Positions 35,821 to 48,362 of a stretch of 64,000 nt of DNA are shown here, one piece after another. Made by a program: the position numbers and the translations under genes. This DNA comes from Opeltia flavorubescens (taxonomy: Eukaryota > Ascomycota > Lecanoromycetes > Teloschistales > Teloschistaceae). Position 1 is the stretch's first letter. Each line of letters begins with the position of its first letter. The notes beneath the pieces are model-generated. The model searched no databases. It was not told the DNA's origin and saw only the letters and a program-made list of their open reading frames with translations. The DNA is taken from positions 558,001 to 622,000 of the forward strand of contig KE546965.1 of the NCBI GenBank assembly GCA_000442125.1. Reading direction: 5' to 3'.

Positions 35821-37280
35821 ATGGACAACTCATATAATCACAGTGCATACAGCACTACGCACACTGCCGCTACTTCGGCCACCGCTACCCCTCTGAGACC
35901 CAGCACACCTGAATCAGCTGCTTACGATTCGATTACACCAATGCCCAAGACAAACCCTTTCGCGTCACCCTTTGCTTCTGGTCGAGCATCGGTTAATGCA
36001 TCGTCATCTGCCCTCAACATCCACCAAGCAGCCCAACAGTCGAAATACTTTCATTCGAGGCGAGTCAAGAAAGGAGAAATTGAACGACCATGGCTTGAGA
36101 AGAAGGACCCTAAAGAGAAATGGGTCACGATTATCCCTTTAATTGGACTTGCCCTGGGTTTTGCTTTTGCCGGTTTCCTCGTCTTCGATGGACTCAAAAC
36201 TGTCGTCAAGCACGATTATTGCCCCGTTTTAGACGAGGATTTTTCTGAAGGGTGGGACGCCAAAACTTGGACGAAGGAGTCGGAGGTTGGCGGCTTTGGG
36301 TAAGGCAACGACCTTTGATGCATGCATTTACTGCAGCACTAACAACGGACAGTAATGGTCAATTTGAGCAGACTACCACTACCGACGAGAACGTATTCAT
36401 CCAAGACGGAAAGCTGCACATCAAGCCTACTCTTCAAGACGAGAAATTGATCAACACCAACAGCAAAATTGATCTCACCGTAGCACCCTATACATGTTCA
36501 TCTGACGTCTGGGAAAATTGTCACGCAGTCACCAATCTCACCAACGGTACCATCGTTCCCCCAGTCAAATCCGGGCGTATAAATACGAAGAAGGGGGCAA
36601 AGATCAGGTATGGCCGCGTGGAAGTTACCGCAACCTTGCCAGAAGGTGATTGGCTATGGCCCGCTATCTGGATGTTGCCAGTTGATAACAAGTACGGCGA
36701 CTGGCCTAAGTCAGGCGAGATCGACATTGTGGAATCTCGTGGCAACAACTATACCTACAGTCAACAAGGCGGCAACAACATTATTTCCAGTGCTTTGCAT
36801 TGGGGTCCCAATGAGGCCAATGACGCTTGGTGGAGGACGAACGTGAAGCGCAACGCCTTGCACACAACATTCTCCAAGAAGTCACACACTTTCGGATTGG
36901 AATGGAGCGAAAAGTACCTCTTCACATACATCGACACTCGACTCCTGCAGGTCCTTTACACCAACTTTGATGAAAGCTTATGGAAACGTGGTCAATTCCC
37001 CTTGTCGGATTCCAATGGCACTCGTCTAGTAGACCCCTGGAGCCAGACGGGCGTCAAGGCCACACCGTTCGATCAAGAGTTCTATCTCATCCTCAACGTC
37101 GCTGTGGGTGGTACCAATGGCTGGTTCAAGGATGGGGTAGCTGGCAAGCCTTGGGTCGACCAGGCGCTGGATGCGAAGAAGTCCTTCTGGGAAGCGCGTG
37201 ACCAGTGGTACCCGACATGGGAGAAGCATGGAGAGATGGTGGTGTCAAGCGTCAAGATGTGGCAAGAGGGAGCATGCTGA
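35821..37280 (+). CDS. GH16 glucanase/transglycosylase with N-terminal membrane anchor (468 aa)
   Basis: Exons 35821..36299 and 36353..37280 with a 53-nt intron (GTAAGG..ACAG, CACTAAC branch). The cytosolic N-terminus of about 100 residues is Ser/Thr-rich, then comes one span (IIPLIGLALGFAFAGFLVF, about residues 103-121). The GH16 beta-jelly-roll follows outside: GRVEVTATLPEGDWLWPAIWMLP, the catalytic ExDxxE motif GEIDIVESRG (about Glu282, Asp284, Glu287), SSALHWGP, THTFGLEW-like HTFGLEWSEKYL, and FYLILNVAVGGTNGWF. It is close to the fungal beta-1,3-glucan/GNBP-like GH16 group, which acts on cell-wall beta-glucans. Topology (type II) puts the enzyme at the outer face of the plasma membrane or in the secretory path. 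Confidence 0.94.
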
Positions 37281-40200
37281 ACTACTTCTACTCTTTTTGC
37301 GCGGGCGATGCATACAAACAACGAATACCAATAGACTGGGTTGGCGCTTTTTGCAATGGTGTGTCCAAAGCAATTGCACAATGGGCTTGGGGGGAGTTCA
37401 AGGAAAGATTTGTGGGCTCTCGTGCAAGTATTTTGGACAATGGGTTATGTATAGGTACAGATAAAAAATGATAATATAATTCTATAATCCGACCTTGCAT
37501 TGCGCTTAAAGGCAAGTGTAAGGAGATTGAGGTATTCCTCAGCACGGTCGCTTTATTGCCTAGGGTTTAACATGCTACTTGCTGTACAATACCACTTCAC
37601 GAGCCATGACATGTGTGTCCAGTTGACTTGAGGGCATGTAAGGTACAGCAGTCACGTCCCACAACTCAAGCGCGCGCCTTCCCATCGGAGGTTCTCGACG
37701 TCCTCGTAGCTGTCCGAGGGAATTCGAGGCTGGACTGCAGTCACATCATCATCACAGTATCCCGGCCGCAAAGCAAAGTTTCTAATCTATTGGGTTACCG
37801 TTTTGAGCAACGCATTGACTTCTACTGGGATATTCCCCTGCCAAAGATCGTCTCCATGATTTTAGCTTTGAGACCCAGTTCACGTTCCTGGATATCACCA
37901 AACAGGGCCAAGAACCCACCGCCTGAAAGTCAAACACGCATTGAGACAAGACTGTTGCTTCTCCTCGTGGTTCGGGAAATTTGCATCAGCCATAGATCCC
38001 GCAAGTCACTCACAAATCTGGGTACTGATCGCCATTGAGTTCTGCTGATTCTGCCAGAACGCGTGTCGGTCAATCGAAGGTGGGAAGGAGCTTTTCGGAG
38101 CTACGCTACGCTGGTTTCAAATTTCTCGAATTATGGATCAGGAGCGCGGCCAGGATTGATTTGTCACATCAGAATGGGAGTCTCATGTGGATGGTCAAAT
38201 CACCTCCCTGAGGACCCCTCAAGTCGCGCCCGGTACCTGGACGGAGGCTTACGACTGGTGGCTATGCCGCTTTCCCTAGTCGAACGTTGGTACCTGGATT
38301 TCGACACGGTAGCACAGCCACTGGATCTGCCAGATCCTCTCACCCCAAACCCTTTACAAACATCTGGGAAGGTTGGCCCGGCGGCTCTGGCCTTCGCTTG
38401 CCCATGAATGTCACCTTGGTGTGGTTACACAAGAGTGATCGTCAGGATAACGGTCTTTGATATGTATCGATCAAGGCAACAAAATACTGCCCACACCTCG
38501 ACTATGCCTACGTGAAAGCCTATTACATTGGTAATTGAGGGGTACCGTCCACACGCTCGGTATGACTGTTGGCACACCTCTTCACTGAGGAAGTTGAGAG
38601 TTCAGCCGCCTGCCAAAGAAGACCCCACCATCACCCGCTGACGGTTTGCTCAAGTGATGGACTGGCCTCGTTTGTGGTGAAATCTTGACGAGCACTGGGC
38701 GGAAGTAGCAGCCGTGCAAACCATGAGGCAGCGTACTGAAGTCTGCAACCCATTCTCCATCTCACTGCCGGTTAGGCTGCGCGGATCGACGAAGTTGCTA
38801 GCAAATCGTCGTCAGGATCGTTATCCTTGGTGTGTCCCTCCACGGCAGTTTTCAAAACGCTTTGGAGACCTTAAAGTCCTAACAATGGCATAAAAAACCC
38901 AGCTTCAAGCTCGACCCCATATCCATAGCCCGTCCCAACTGACAAGTTGCATCTCTGCGAAGATCTTGCTCGATTTGACGGGGCCAGATGGGTCAATAAA
39001 TACTTCGGTGTTTTGATGACAGCCTCACGGATGCTGCATAGCTAGCTTATCGCAGGACGGACCATGGATTTATTCCTCGGCTTCATGCGCACCCTTGAAG
39101 GAGCGGATCATGCAACCAAGAATAGATACGAGAAAGCTCGCAATTTTTCCGACCTGCGCCCCGAATGCCACGACTCGCTGTTTTTGCGGAATGACACCCG
39201 TTTCTCATTTAATGTCTCTACCAGGAACTGCCTAGCTTCTCGATCAATATACTTACAGCCTTACCTAGTTGGGATGAAAGCTGCCAAGACCTCAACGTCA
39301 ATTTCCACAAGTAACCAGCAACCCGCCAAAAGAGGCAATCAGGAGGCAAAATTTCTCCCTGTTTTGGATCCAGTCAATGGTCCATCAAGACGATCCCTCT
39401 TTTCCGGAAAAGTGCCTCTCCGTGAACCAGTAGAGTGCATCGGATGCCTCGCCCAGAAGGTCGCCGCGATGTCGTGCGCTTCCAGCACCATAGCCGTTGG
39501 ACCCTATCTCACCCCCTGAATCCATCAAATCGATGGCACAGCGCTTCTGTGCCTGCTTTCGGACCAACACTACTCCGGTCGAGACCTCATGAGATCGATT
39601 TTATGTTCCGGCAGCAGGAGTCGAGTGAGCATGTCGCTTGGAGCAGGTTGCAATGCAGTTCACGAGAATCGGACGGGCATCATGGCTGCATCCATCATCG
39701 TCGATTGGCAGCTCCCCCATTCTAGAATTTGGGTTGCCGCTTGCTAAAAACAAGCATGGCCAAGCTCCTGCAGGGTCACGATAGTGTCATACGGCGTTTC
39801 CGCCGCGATAGCGCCATGGGATTTTTGGCTGTCCACCAGGGTGGAGAATCAGGAACCTTGCCAGCTCACCACGTTCTTTCCTAGTCCCTTCCCTTCCCGG
39901 CTGTCCTACGGTTTGGCCACATTTGTTTCGGGCCAGGTGGAGATTGACTGACTGAACCTGTACCTGTTGGGTCCTCATAGTCCTTCGCTCTTCCCACTTG
40001 TGGCTCTGCTTCTTCTCTGCAAACCGTGCATTCCCCAGGCCCTCGTTCAGCCCAGGGAATCTAGGTCTCCATTCGTTATCAGCCGAGACTCTGGATCGAG
40101 AGTAGCTTGGTTCCTCACCTTCGCTTTTCCCGCCCAATATATCCAACTTGCCCTCGGCTTCTTCGTCTTCTCTTTTCTTTGTCCTCCGTCAACAACTTCG

Positions 40201-40310
40201 GGATCACGCTCGCTTTTCCTTCCCCCTCCCAGGATCTTGGTAAGTGGTCCGGGATTCAGGATATCTGCATCTTCCTTATCGGATCTTGAGGCCAGTCGCT
40301 CTATCAAGCA
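37281..40310. other. 3-kb intergenic region upstream of the GT2 gene
   Basis: No supported gene. ORFs of 114-151 codons (37613-38038, 38063-38407, 39064-39519 plus; 39787-40146 minus) have no motif. The region from about 39900 on is pyrimidine-rich and probably the promoter and leader of the glycosyltransferase gene. Confidence 0.4.
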
Positions 40311-40385
40311 GTATGTATCCTCTCGTACTTTGTTAGCATCCTATTGATCAGAATGTTGAGACTGACTTGTGTTAAAAGTCCACAG
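40311..40385 (+). promoter_or_regulatory. Probable intron in the 5' leader of the GT2 gene
   Basis: GTATGT donor at 40311, CTGAC branch-like site near 40362 and CCACAG acceptor at 40385, giving a 75-nt intron about 130 bp before the ATG. The CAAC-rich tract at 40470-40516 is typical of fungal leaders. Confidence 0.4.
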
Positions 40386-40516
40386 GATCTTGCAGCCCTT
40401 CGTTTCGTATCTTACTTGAGGCCACCGTCACTCGCTTTATAGTATCAGCTTCTTAATTACCTTCACAATTTGATCATACTCACCTTCAACCTCAACAACA
40501 CACCAAGCACGCAACA

Positions 40517-43500
40517 ATGGGTATCGGAAATTATTTCAAGCCCAAGCCCAAGCCGGAGGAAGTGGCTCCTCCACCCTTGGCTCCAATGACGGAGAAAGCT
40601 CCGCCTCGATTCACGGATAGTATGGAAATGAGCAGCCAGTCAGCAACACCCAGGTTCGGATCCTCAAGAGCTTCAATTGCACCTTCAACACGAAGTTCGA
40701 CATACGTGGACGAGATCAAGCACGAGGTTATGGTCAATTACCTCCATCAACAACAATGCTCCCATCTGTGGGTTAGTGACAACAGCGGCGAGCTCGAAGG
40801 TGTTCTCTTAAGAAAGAGTCGAAATAACTATCTTGCTTGTCCACCACAATTGGCAGTCTCGCCTTTTGCTGCAGCCTGTGCTGCCCTGAATTGTCAGGTA
40901 AAGAAATCCGAGCTAAATCTTCTCCTTCAAAAGTCTTACACCTTGCAGGTAGCCATGACGGTAAATTCCAGAGTCATCAAGGTCTTCCTTGGATGGTCAC
41001 CCGACGCCGTGGACGTGCCTTTAATGAACGGCCTCCGTGTTCAAATCCTACCAACCATCGAAGATCTCCCGCGAGCAAGAAAACATCAATTTGCCGCTTT
41101 CATCGCGTCAGAGGCTTTGCTCGTGGTGTGGGACGATGATGCCATGCATCTGATACAAAGGGCCAAAGCTATTGAGTCAGAACTTATGGAATTGGTATGG
41201 AAGACTGGAGAACCAGAGGACGAAGAGGGTGGAGAGAAGAAGGGTCCCAGCGTCGCCGTTGTCGAGATCGACGAAGAATCTGGCGCTATCATGCCCCAGC
41301 ATCGGCCTACTCATCTACTGAACACGATCCTGGTAGCGATAACACTCGTCTTGATTGTCACTGTCCTTGGCGCTGGATTTCGAGCATTGGCGATCGAAGT
41401 TGCCGTCGACTCCAGCTATCTCCGGCTTGCCTTCGTCGCCCTGACCCCAGTCCAGGTCTTCTTTACTTTGGTAAGCTTCTTCTACTGCTCATCGCGTACG
41501 GCGAGATGCTGATAGCCTCGTAGTTCTTCGCTCAAGTTATCGTGGGTTGTCTTGCGCAGTGCATTGGCCCAGTCCGACAGATGACGACCAACTCCAAATT
41601 CTACTCGGCTGTCTGCTCACCTCGTCTGACTGGTACCACCCTTCCTCATATCACTATCCAATGTCCAGTTTACAAGGAAGGGTTGCACTCTGTCATTGCT
41701 CCTACGGTCAAGTCAATCAAGCAGGCTATCTCGACATATGAACTCCAGGGTGGCTCTGCTAACATGTTCATCAACGATGATGGTATGCAAATCATTGATG
41801 AGGAAGAGCGACGTGCTCGCATTGAATTCTACGCCGATCATTCAATCGGATGGACTGCTCGCCCAAAGCATGGTAAAGACGGGTTCGTCCGAAAGGGTAA
41901 ATTCAAGAAGGTATGTCGTTACTTTTTATTCTGCTCCTTGCCGGTCTTCCGCCAGCCACATCCATGATTAACTGCTGCATTTTGCCTGTTTTGTCATATC
42001 ATCGTGCTACAATGTCATACTTTGGTGCGCATGGGGTTAGAAAGGGTCTTTCAGCTACCCTTTGGGCTGTGTGGCGTTGTCGATCCCACCACCTTTTCCA
42101 TGGTTCCACCAATTACGTCCTGCGCAGCGGCTGACCTCATCCTCGAAATATAGGCCTCGAACATGAACTTCGGTCTCATGATCTCTTGCAAGGTTGAAGA
42201 AAAGCTTTTGCTCATCAACCGTCCCGACGACTGGTCCCAGGCCGATGAGGCTTTGGCCTATGAACGATGCCTCAAGGAGGTTCTTGACGAGAGCCAAATC
42301 GCCTGGGCTGATGGCAACATCCGAATTGGCGATTACATCGTTCTCATTGATTCCGATACTCGAGTTCCCTCAGATTGCCTGCTCGATGCCGCCTCCGAAA
42401 TGGAGCAGTCTCCCGACGTCGGTATCATGCAGTTTACTTCTGGTGTCATGCAGGTCGTCAACACCTACTTCGAGAATGGTATCACCTTCTTCACAAACTT
42501 GATCTATTCGGCCATCAAGTATACCGTCTCCAACGGCGACGTCGCTCCTTTCGTCGGTCACAATGCCATTTTACGCTGGGCTGCCATCCAACAGGTCTCT
42601 TACGTTGACGAAGACGGTTACGATAAGTTCTGGTCTGAATCCCACGTATCGGAGGATTTCGATATGTCTCTTCGTCTCCAGTGTAACGGATTCATCATCC
42701 GGCTGGCTGGCTGGGCCGGTGAAGGGTTCAAGGAAGGTGTCTCGCTTACTGTCTACGATGAGCTCGCTCGGTGGGAAAAATATGCGTATGGGTGTAATGA
42801 GTTGCTCTTCCACCCCATCCGCATGTGGATCTGGAAAGGCCCGTTCACTCCTCTGTTCCGCATGTTCTTGTTCTCCAATATCCGCTTCACCTCGAAGATA
42901 ACCATCATCTCTTACATTGGAACGTACTACGCCATCGGAGCTGCGTGGATCATGACAACTGCTAACTATCTCGCCATCGGATGGTTCAATGGCTACCTGG
43001 ATAAATACTACATCGATTCCTGGAAAGTGTGGTTCTCAATCGTCATCGTGTTCAACGGCCTCGGTAACGTTGCCCTGGCTGCTATGCGATACCGTGACGA
43101 TAAGGGAGGTTTCTTCGCCAATTGTAAGATCTTTCCACGCCCAATCTGATTTACGCATACTGATTAAGCTGCTAGTACTCCTCAACTTCAAGTGGACATT
43201 CATGCTGTGTATCTTCCTTGGCGGTCTCTCCCTTCATGTTTCCCAGGCTCTTCTCGCCCACATGTTCGAAGTGGATATGACCTGGGGTGCGACTTCTAAG
43301 GAAGCTGAGTTCTCCAACTTCTTCATTGAAGTACCGAAGGTGCTCAAGAAGTTCAAGTTCAGCATGTTCTTCGCTCTTGTCGGCATTGTTGGCATGATTG
43401 TTCTCGCGGAGGGCAGCTTCATTCGTCCGGATTGGCAAATCAAGGATTTCGTTGCCATCTTACCCATGGCGACCGTCACATCCAGCCACATGCTGTTGCC

Positions 43501-43709
43501 GATAGCACTGAACCCTGCGCTCATGACCTTTTCCTGGTAATTTCACCCACATTCAACCTTGCTTCGGCAAACTGCATTCTTTACAGGCTTTTGCCTTCGA
43601 TACCGATTCCATCTTCGGCATTCATTCGCTTATATCATTGCTGGCGTTTCCCGGAATACCATGGGCTATAGACATAACGACGATCTCTTTGATCTACACC
43701 GAGATATGA
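40517..43709 (+). CDS. Fungal family 2 glycosyltransferase, membrane-bound
   Basis: Exons 40517..40897, 40949..41470, 41524..41910, 42154..43123, 43176..43540 (874 residues to the stop after MTFSW). Starts MGIGNYFKPKPKPEE. Two spans (LLNTILVAITLVLIVTVLG, LAFVALTPVQVFFTLFFAQV) precede the GT2 domain: ITIQCPVYKEGL, FINDDGMQII, IVLIDSDTRVP (DxD), HVSEDFDMSLRLQ and ARWEKYAYGC. At least four C-terminal spans follow. It resembles the conserved GT2 shown in Zymoseptoria tritici to be needed for hyphal growth; the product is unknown. After the last exon a GTAATT..TTACAG intron leads to a well-formed hydrophobic tail (FDTDSIFGIHSLISLLAF, stop at 43709), but in a frame one base off. See the finding on this. 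Intron 1 (51 nt) is in frame and stop-free. Confidence 0.9.
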
Positions 43710-44365
43710 TTTCTCACACGGCGTTCAGCTTTCACTCATTTGTGGCCTTGTGGCATCAAGGCGAGGGTGGTGATTCGGTCTGAATTGGATTTTTTTCGCG
43801 GTAGACTGGGGTTTGCACACGCAAACGGGCACTGTCGGTCCTTTCAAAAGATGAAAACATTCAAATATTGGAAAGATATTTTAATCAACGGGGGATGTAC
43901 GTGTATATAACGTGGATGAACTACTATAATAATTCAACTGAATAAGTCAATTCATGCCACAATCCCATGTAGCGACCGCAGAGTGGTCTCATTTCGAAAT
44001 CCCAATCAACTCGACACCTCAACTTGCCATAAGCGGTTAGAGTCAAAGTGCCCGAGCAAGCTCGACCTGCTGAGTGGCGACTTCCACTGGTTGTTGGCAA
44101 AGATATGCTTCCACGTTCCATTGTATATAGCAGCTGTTCGATATAGAATATATTTACATTGTACAATTTCATTTCTAGTTATTAGTGTTGTAGCCTTTTG
44201 ATCATCCTTGTGGGTAACTTGCATGCATCATTGCAGCTTGTCATGAACGCTTTTGGTGGAAGCTCAACTTCGAAAGAGACGGTCTTATATTTCTTCTTCT
44301 CTGGTCTTGCACAGTCTTGCAATCAATGTCATCTTCCTGAATTTGTTCCCTGAAATTGTTTTACC
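43710..44365. other. Intergenic region
   Basis: 3' flank of the GT2 gene and promoter of the NLR gene. No coding signal seen. Confidence 0.4.
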
Positions 44366-47284
44366 ATGGCTGAGGTCGTCGCCGCCATCTCCTTCACTTC
44401 AGCAGTCATCAGTCTTCTCGATACTGGCGCGAGGGTGCTCAATCGATTACACGAATTCAACGAGGCGTCGAACGAGATCCCGGAATCTTTCAGACATCTC
44501 AATGCCCAATTGCCAATTGTTCTCGACGGCCTCCGGCGGACCGAGGCTCGTGCCAAGGCTGGCAATGTCGACCATAGAACCCAAGAGGCACTTATTCCCA
44601 CCATACAAGGTTGCAGAGATCGAATCCAGAATCTCTACGATGTTTTGAACTCCGTACTTCCTTCAAAGACAGACTCTTCTATGGAACGGGCCATCAAGGC
44701 GGCGAGAAGTCTGAGTAAGGATAAGAAAGTCCAGAAGCTGTTGAAGGATGTTGATAGCTATTTGACGAGTCTAACTTTTCATAATACAAGTGGAGACTCG
44801 GCATCAAATCATCCCTCAGTCCCCGCTCGGCGAGTCAATATGACGCCTGCAGATAGAGACAAGAATTTTGTAGATAGACCGGACGTCTTTTTCGCGCTAG
44901 ATACTACGTTGAAGGAGTACGGCCGGGCTGCTGTCGCTGGGATTGGCGGTGTTGGGTGAGTGCATTGCTCCTTGATGTTATTACATCTACCCATGATATT
45001 TATATCTCATGACGAGCGCCATGGGTCTTGACTGCTCTCAGTCTCTCGAAGGGCTGGATCCTTTGCTACATTTCTGATCACTAGACTGCGCAGATTAAAG
45101 GCCTGCTGTAGCCTTTTATCAAAAGCCCACCTCATCTGTATCAAATCCGTTCAAGGTTAATGATGCCTTAGGAAAACCCAGATCGCCGTTGAACAGTGCT
45201 ACAGATTTCGCGATCGGATTCCGTCCAGTAGCGTTCTCTGGCTTCATGCGAGCTCTATCCCAAAGCTCTTGCAATCTTGCAGGGATATATCTGAAAGGTT
45301 GAGATTACCAGGATGGAATGATCCTCAATCGGACACCCTCAGAATCCTCCACGCGTGGCTAAGTGAAGAGCACAACGGGAATTGGATGCTTGTGATTGAC
45401 AACGTGGACGATATAGAGGTCCTCGATCATCCCCTTCTATCTGAGAGCGGCCCGAAGAGTCTTCTACAATTGATACCCCACAGGCAGCATGTAAGGATCT
45501 TGGTCACCACTAGAGACAGACGTGTTGGGGAACGTTTGGCCGTGAGAGGAAGAACAATTATTGTCCCGCCCATGTCATTGTCAGAGGGAAGGACGCTATT
45601 GGCTTCTTATCTACCAACCGCGAGAGACTATGAGAAAGGAGGTTTGGATGAATTAGTGGACACACTAGATTGTTTGCCACTGGCAATCTCTCAGGCTGCA
45701 GCATACATGACTGAGAATTATATGGATGTTGCCGATTACATGTCTCTTCTAGGAGAAGGCGGAGAAGAGATGGAAGCTTTGTTAAGTCAGAGCTTCAGTG
45801 ACCACAGGCGAGCTGAAGCTGTTGACAACTCAGTATTGAAAACGTGGAAGCTCTCCTTCGATCAAATCACACGTCGCTTCTCACGAGCCGCCGACATGTT
45901 ATCCCTAATGTCAATGTATGATCGACAAGGAGTACCGGAAGGATTACTTCGTAAGCCGGGCGAACCAAAACACGCCTTTATCAATGCCCTGGCAACGCTA
46001 CAAAATTTCTCCCTTATCGGTAAGACCACAAGCGGTGGCAGCTACCATATGCATAGACTCATTCAGATCGCAATTCGGACATGGCTCCAACTAAAAGGGA
46101 CACTCTTGCACTGGAAGGCAGAGGCCACGCGTGTATTATCCGTGAACTTTCCTTCAGGTGAATATGAGACCTGGTCAGCCTGCGAGTTGCTGATCTCTCA
46201 TGTTCGCGCTATTCTTGAGTTCGGACAGCTTCCACGGGAATCTTTGCTTAAGCGAGCAGAGCTTCTGAAGAAGGTGGCCCGATTTGATAGGCGTCAAGAT
46301 CGCTTCGCCCTTAGCCAAACCCGAGCAGAAGAAGCTGCGACCCTATTTGAACAGATCCTTGGTCCTGAGGCTCCTCAGACGCTATCTTGTAAAATTGACA
46401 CCGCGGATTCCCTGATCGAGCTTGAGAAACCGTGGGATGCCGAACAACTGCTGGTTGAAATCATCCCTACTATGGAACGAGTCTACGGACCAAATCACCC
46501 GGAAACATTGAGGAACCATGGCAACCAAGGCTGGGCCAAATTTCGTTATGGCGATTTTGATGCCGCAGATGAGCAATTGCGAGAGGTTGCTGATAAGCGT
46601 AAACAGGTTCTAGGACCCATGCATCCAGATACCCTTCTGGCCATGAACAACGTTGCGGTCAATGTGGCAGAAAAATCATGGGAGGGTCAAATGAAAGCTG
46701 TAGATCTTGGACGAAAAGTGTTATCTGCGAGAATGGAAGTCTTTGGTCCCGATCATATCGATGTACTGGAAACGCAGGGTAACCTTGCCAATTTCCTGGA
46801 CAACATCGGCGAATTTGATGAATCCGAGAATTATTATCAAAGCACCATTGCGGCAAAGAACAGGATCTACGGTCCAGGTAATCCGTGGACACTGACTCTG
46901 ATGCACAATCTAGCGGTCTGCTATAATGGACAGGATAGGTATGAAGAAGCGGTTGAACTTGACAAAGCGGTTCTTTCCCAGCGTATCAAGATCCTCGGCG
47001 ATGATCATATTGATACGCTGATGTCACGACACAATTTGGTATATTCTCTTCGATGCGTTGGCCAGGACTATGAAGAGATTGCTCTACAGTCGCGACTTAT
47101 ACTGAATTATCGGGATGCGATTCGAGATTCGCCACGGCCCTTTACGGAAAGCCTGGTACCCCGTGCAGAGGAAACTCTTGAAGAAGCTTCGAAGGTGCTG
47201 GATGCTCAATGGAATGATGATGTGGACACTTTACTTGAACAGTCGGTGGAATACCTTTCTATTGAGGAAAAGGTCCAAGGGTGA
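44366..47284 (+). CDS. NLR-type receptor: SesA - NB-ARC - TPR (900 aa)
   Basis: Exons 44366..44955 and 45172..47284; the 216-nt intron splits the P-loop codon GGG. Residues 1-140 are a SesA-like N-terminal domain (EVVAAISFTSAVISLLDTG.. RLHEFNEASNEIPESFRHL). Then comes NB-ARC: P-loop AGIGGVGKTQIAVEQ (about 190-204), Walker B WMLVIDNVDD, RNBS-like RILVTTRDRR, LPLAISQAAAYM (GLPL block) and YHMHRLIQIAIRTWL (MHD-like). About five 42-residue tetratricopeptide repeats follow, with the HPETL / HPDTL / HIDVL spacing. This is the standard layout of fungal STAND proteins, which sense self/non-self and trigger incompatibility or cell-death responses; the N-terminal SesA domain is the presumed signal transmitter. 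The ligand is unknown. Confidence 0.94.
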
Positions 47285-48362
47285 TCTTTGCTACTGCGCA
47301 TACTAGGATCTCAGTTATGGAGGCTACGAAAATACTCTCTCGCACTGCTTCGCTCATATGCCTCGTCGAAGTAAGAAGAGGTCTGGGAACAGCGACACGC
47401 TAAGAGAATGGAGCTCTGGCTTATTTGATTCATGCCTTTCGATCGCTGATAGCAAGGGATTCGTCGATTAGTCAGGGGCCGGAAATTATCCGGAGTCCAG
47501 ATCTTGTGTTCAGTATGGTTAGAGCCTTCTACGAACCCTATGACGGCATCATTCCATACGACCTATGCCCTACAGCCTTGCTCATGACTGTCAACGGTTG
47601 GGCGGTAACGAGGTGTGACTCGACGAGCATTACAATCGAAGTAGCTTTTGGATACCCGTTGAAACATTTCGACTGCTGTACGAATTGATCGGGACTATCG
47701 ATCTCAATATCCGTCTCGATATGTGCTATCACGAAGTGATATGTACATACTGCACATCCCCAAGGAGCGGGGCGATGCTTGTTTCTCTTCATGTGCATCA
47801 TCAAGTTCTGTTATCACCATGGGAGGCGGAAGGCGGGAACTCCTTGGCCTTGGAAATACTTTTAGATGGAAATACGAAAGGGGATTCGTTAAACTGGATT
47901 GGTTTTTGAGATTACAAGTATATATACTTCTCTAATATATGTACATTCGGGGTATACCAGATGCAAAACACCAAACATCGTAAGGCAACTTTCTATTGAG
48001 TCCAAGATGTGGAGGAAATGGCTGTTAGCTACCGGAGATGGAGGGAAAATATGGATGTCAGGCCTCTTGTTGAGAATGGCAAGCTATCAAAGCTTTGAGC
48101 AGGAGCCTGGTGGAACATTTCTCCTGAGACGCTGCTTTTCCGTCATTGAGCTGCTAGGCTTACAAGATGACCATACTATTGCCTTAGCCACCTACTCTCC
48201 CCACTTCAAATCCCCGGCTCAAAGTCGAATCGCTGCGAAAGCCATATTGATTTCTTCTTGCCACGAAGCAGGCATCTGCCATTTCGTCGCTTTGCGTAAA
48301 AAATTCCGTGAGCAATTTCCGGCGCCCATCGTTCGTATTCTCGAGATCTGAACGATGAAATA
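47285..48362. other. Intergenic region between convergent genes, about 1.1 kb
   Basis: 3' flanks of the NLR (plus) and the F-box-like gene (minus). A 150-codon plus frame (47899-48351) has no motif. Confidence 0.4.

Noticed and set aside
39064-39519. 151-codon plus ORF in the region before the GT2 gene
   Set aside because: No recognised motif and atypical composition; treated as non-coding.
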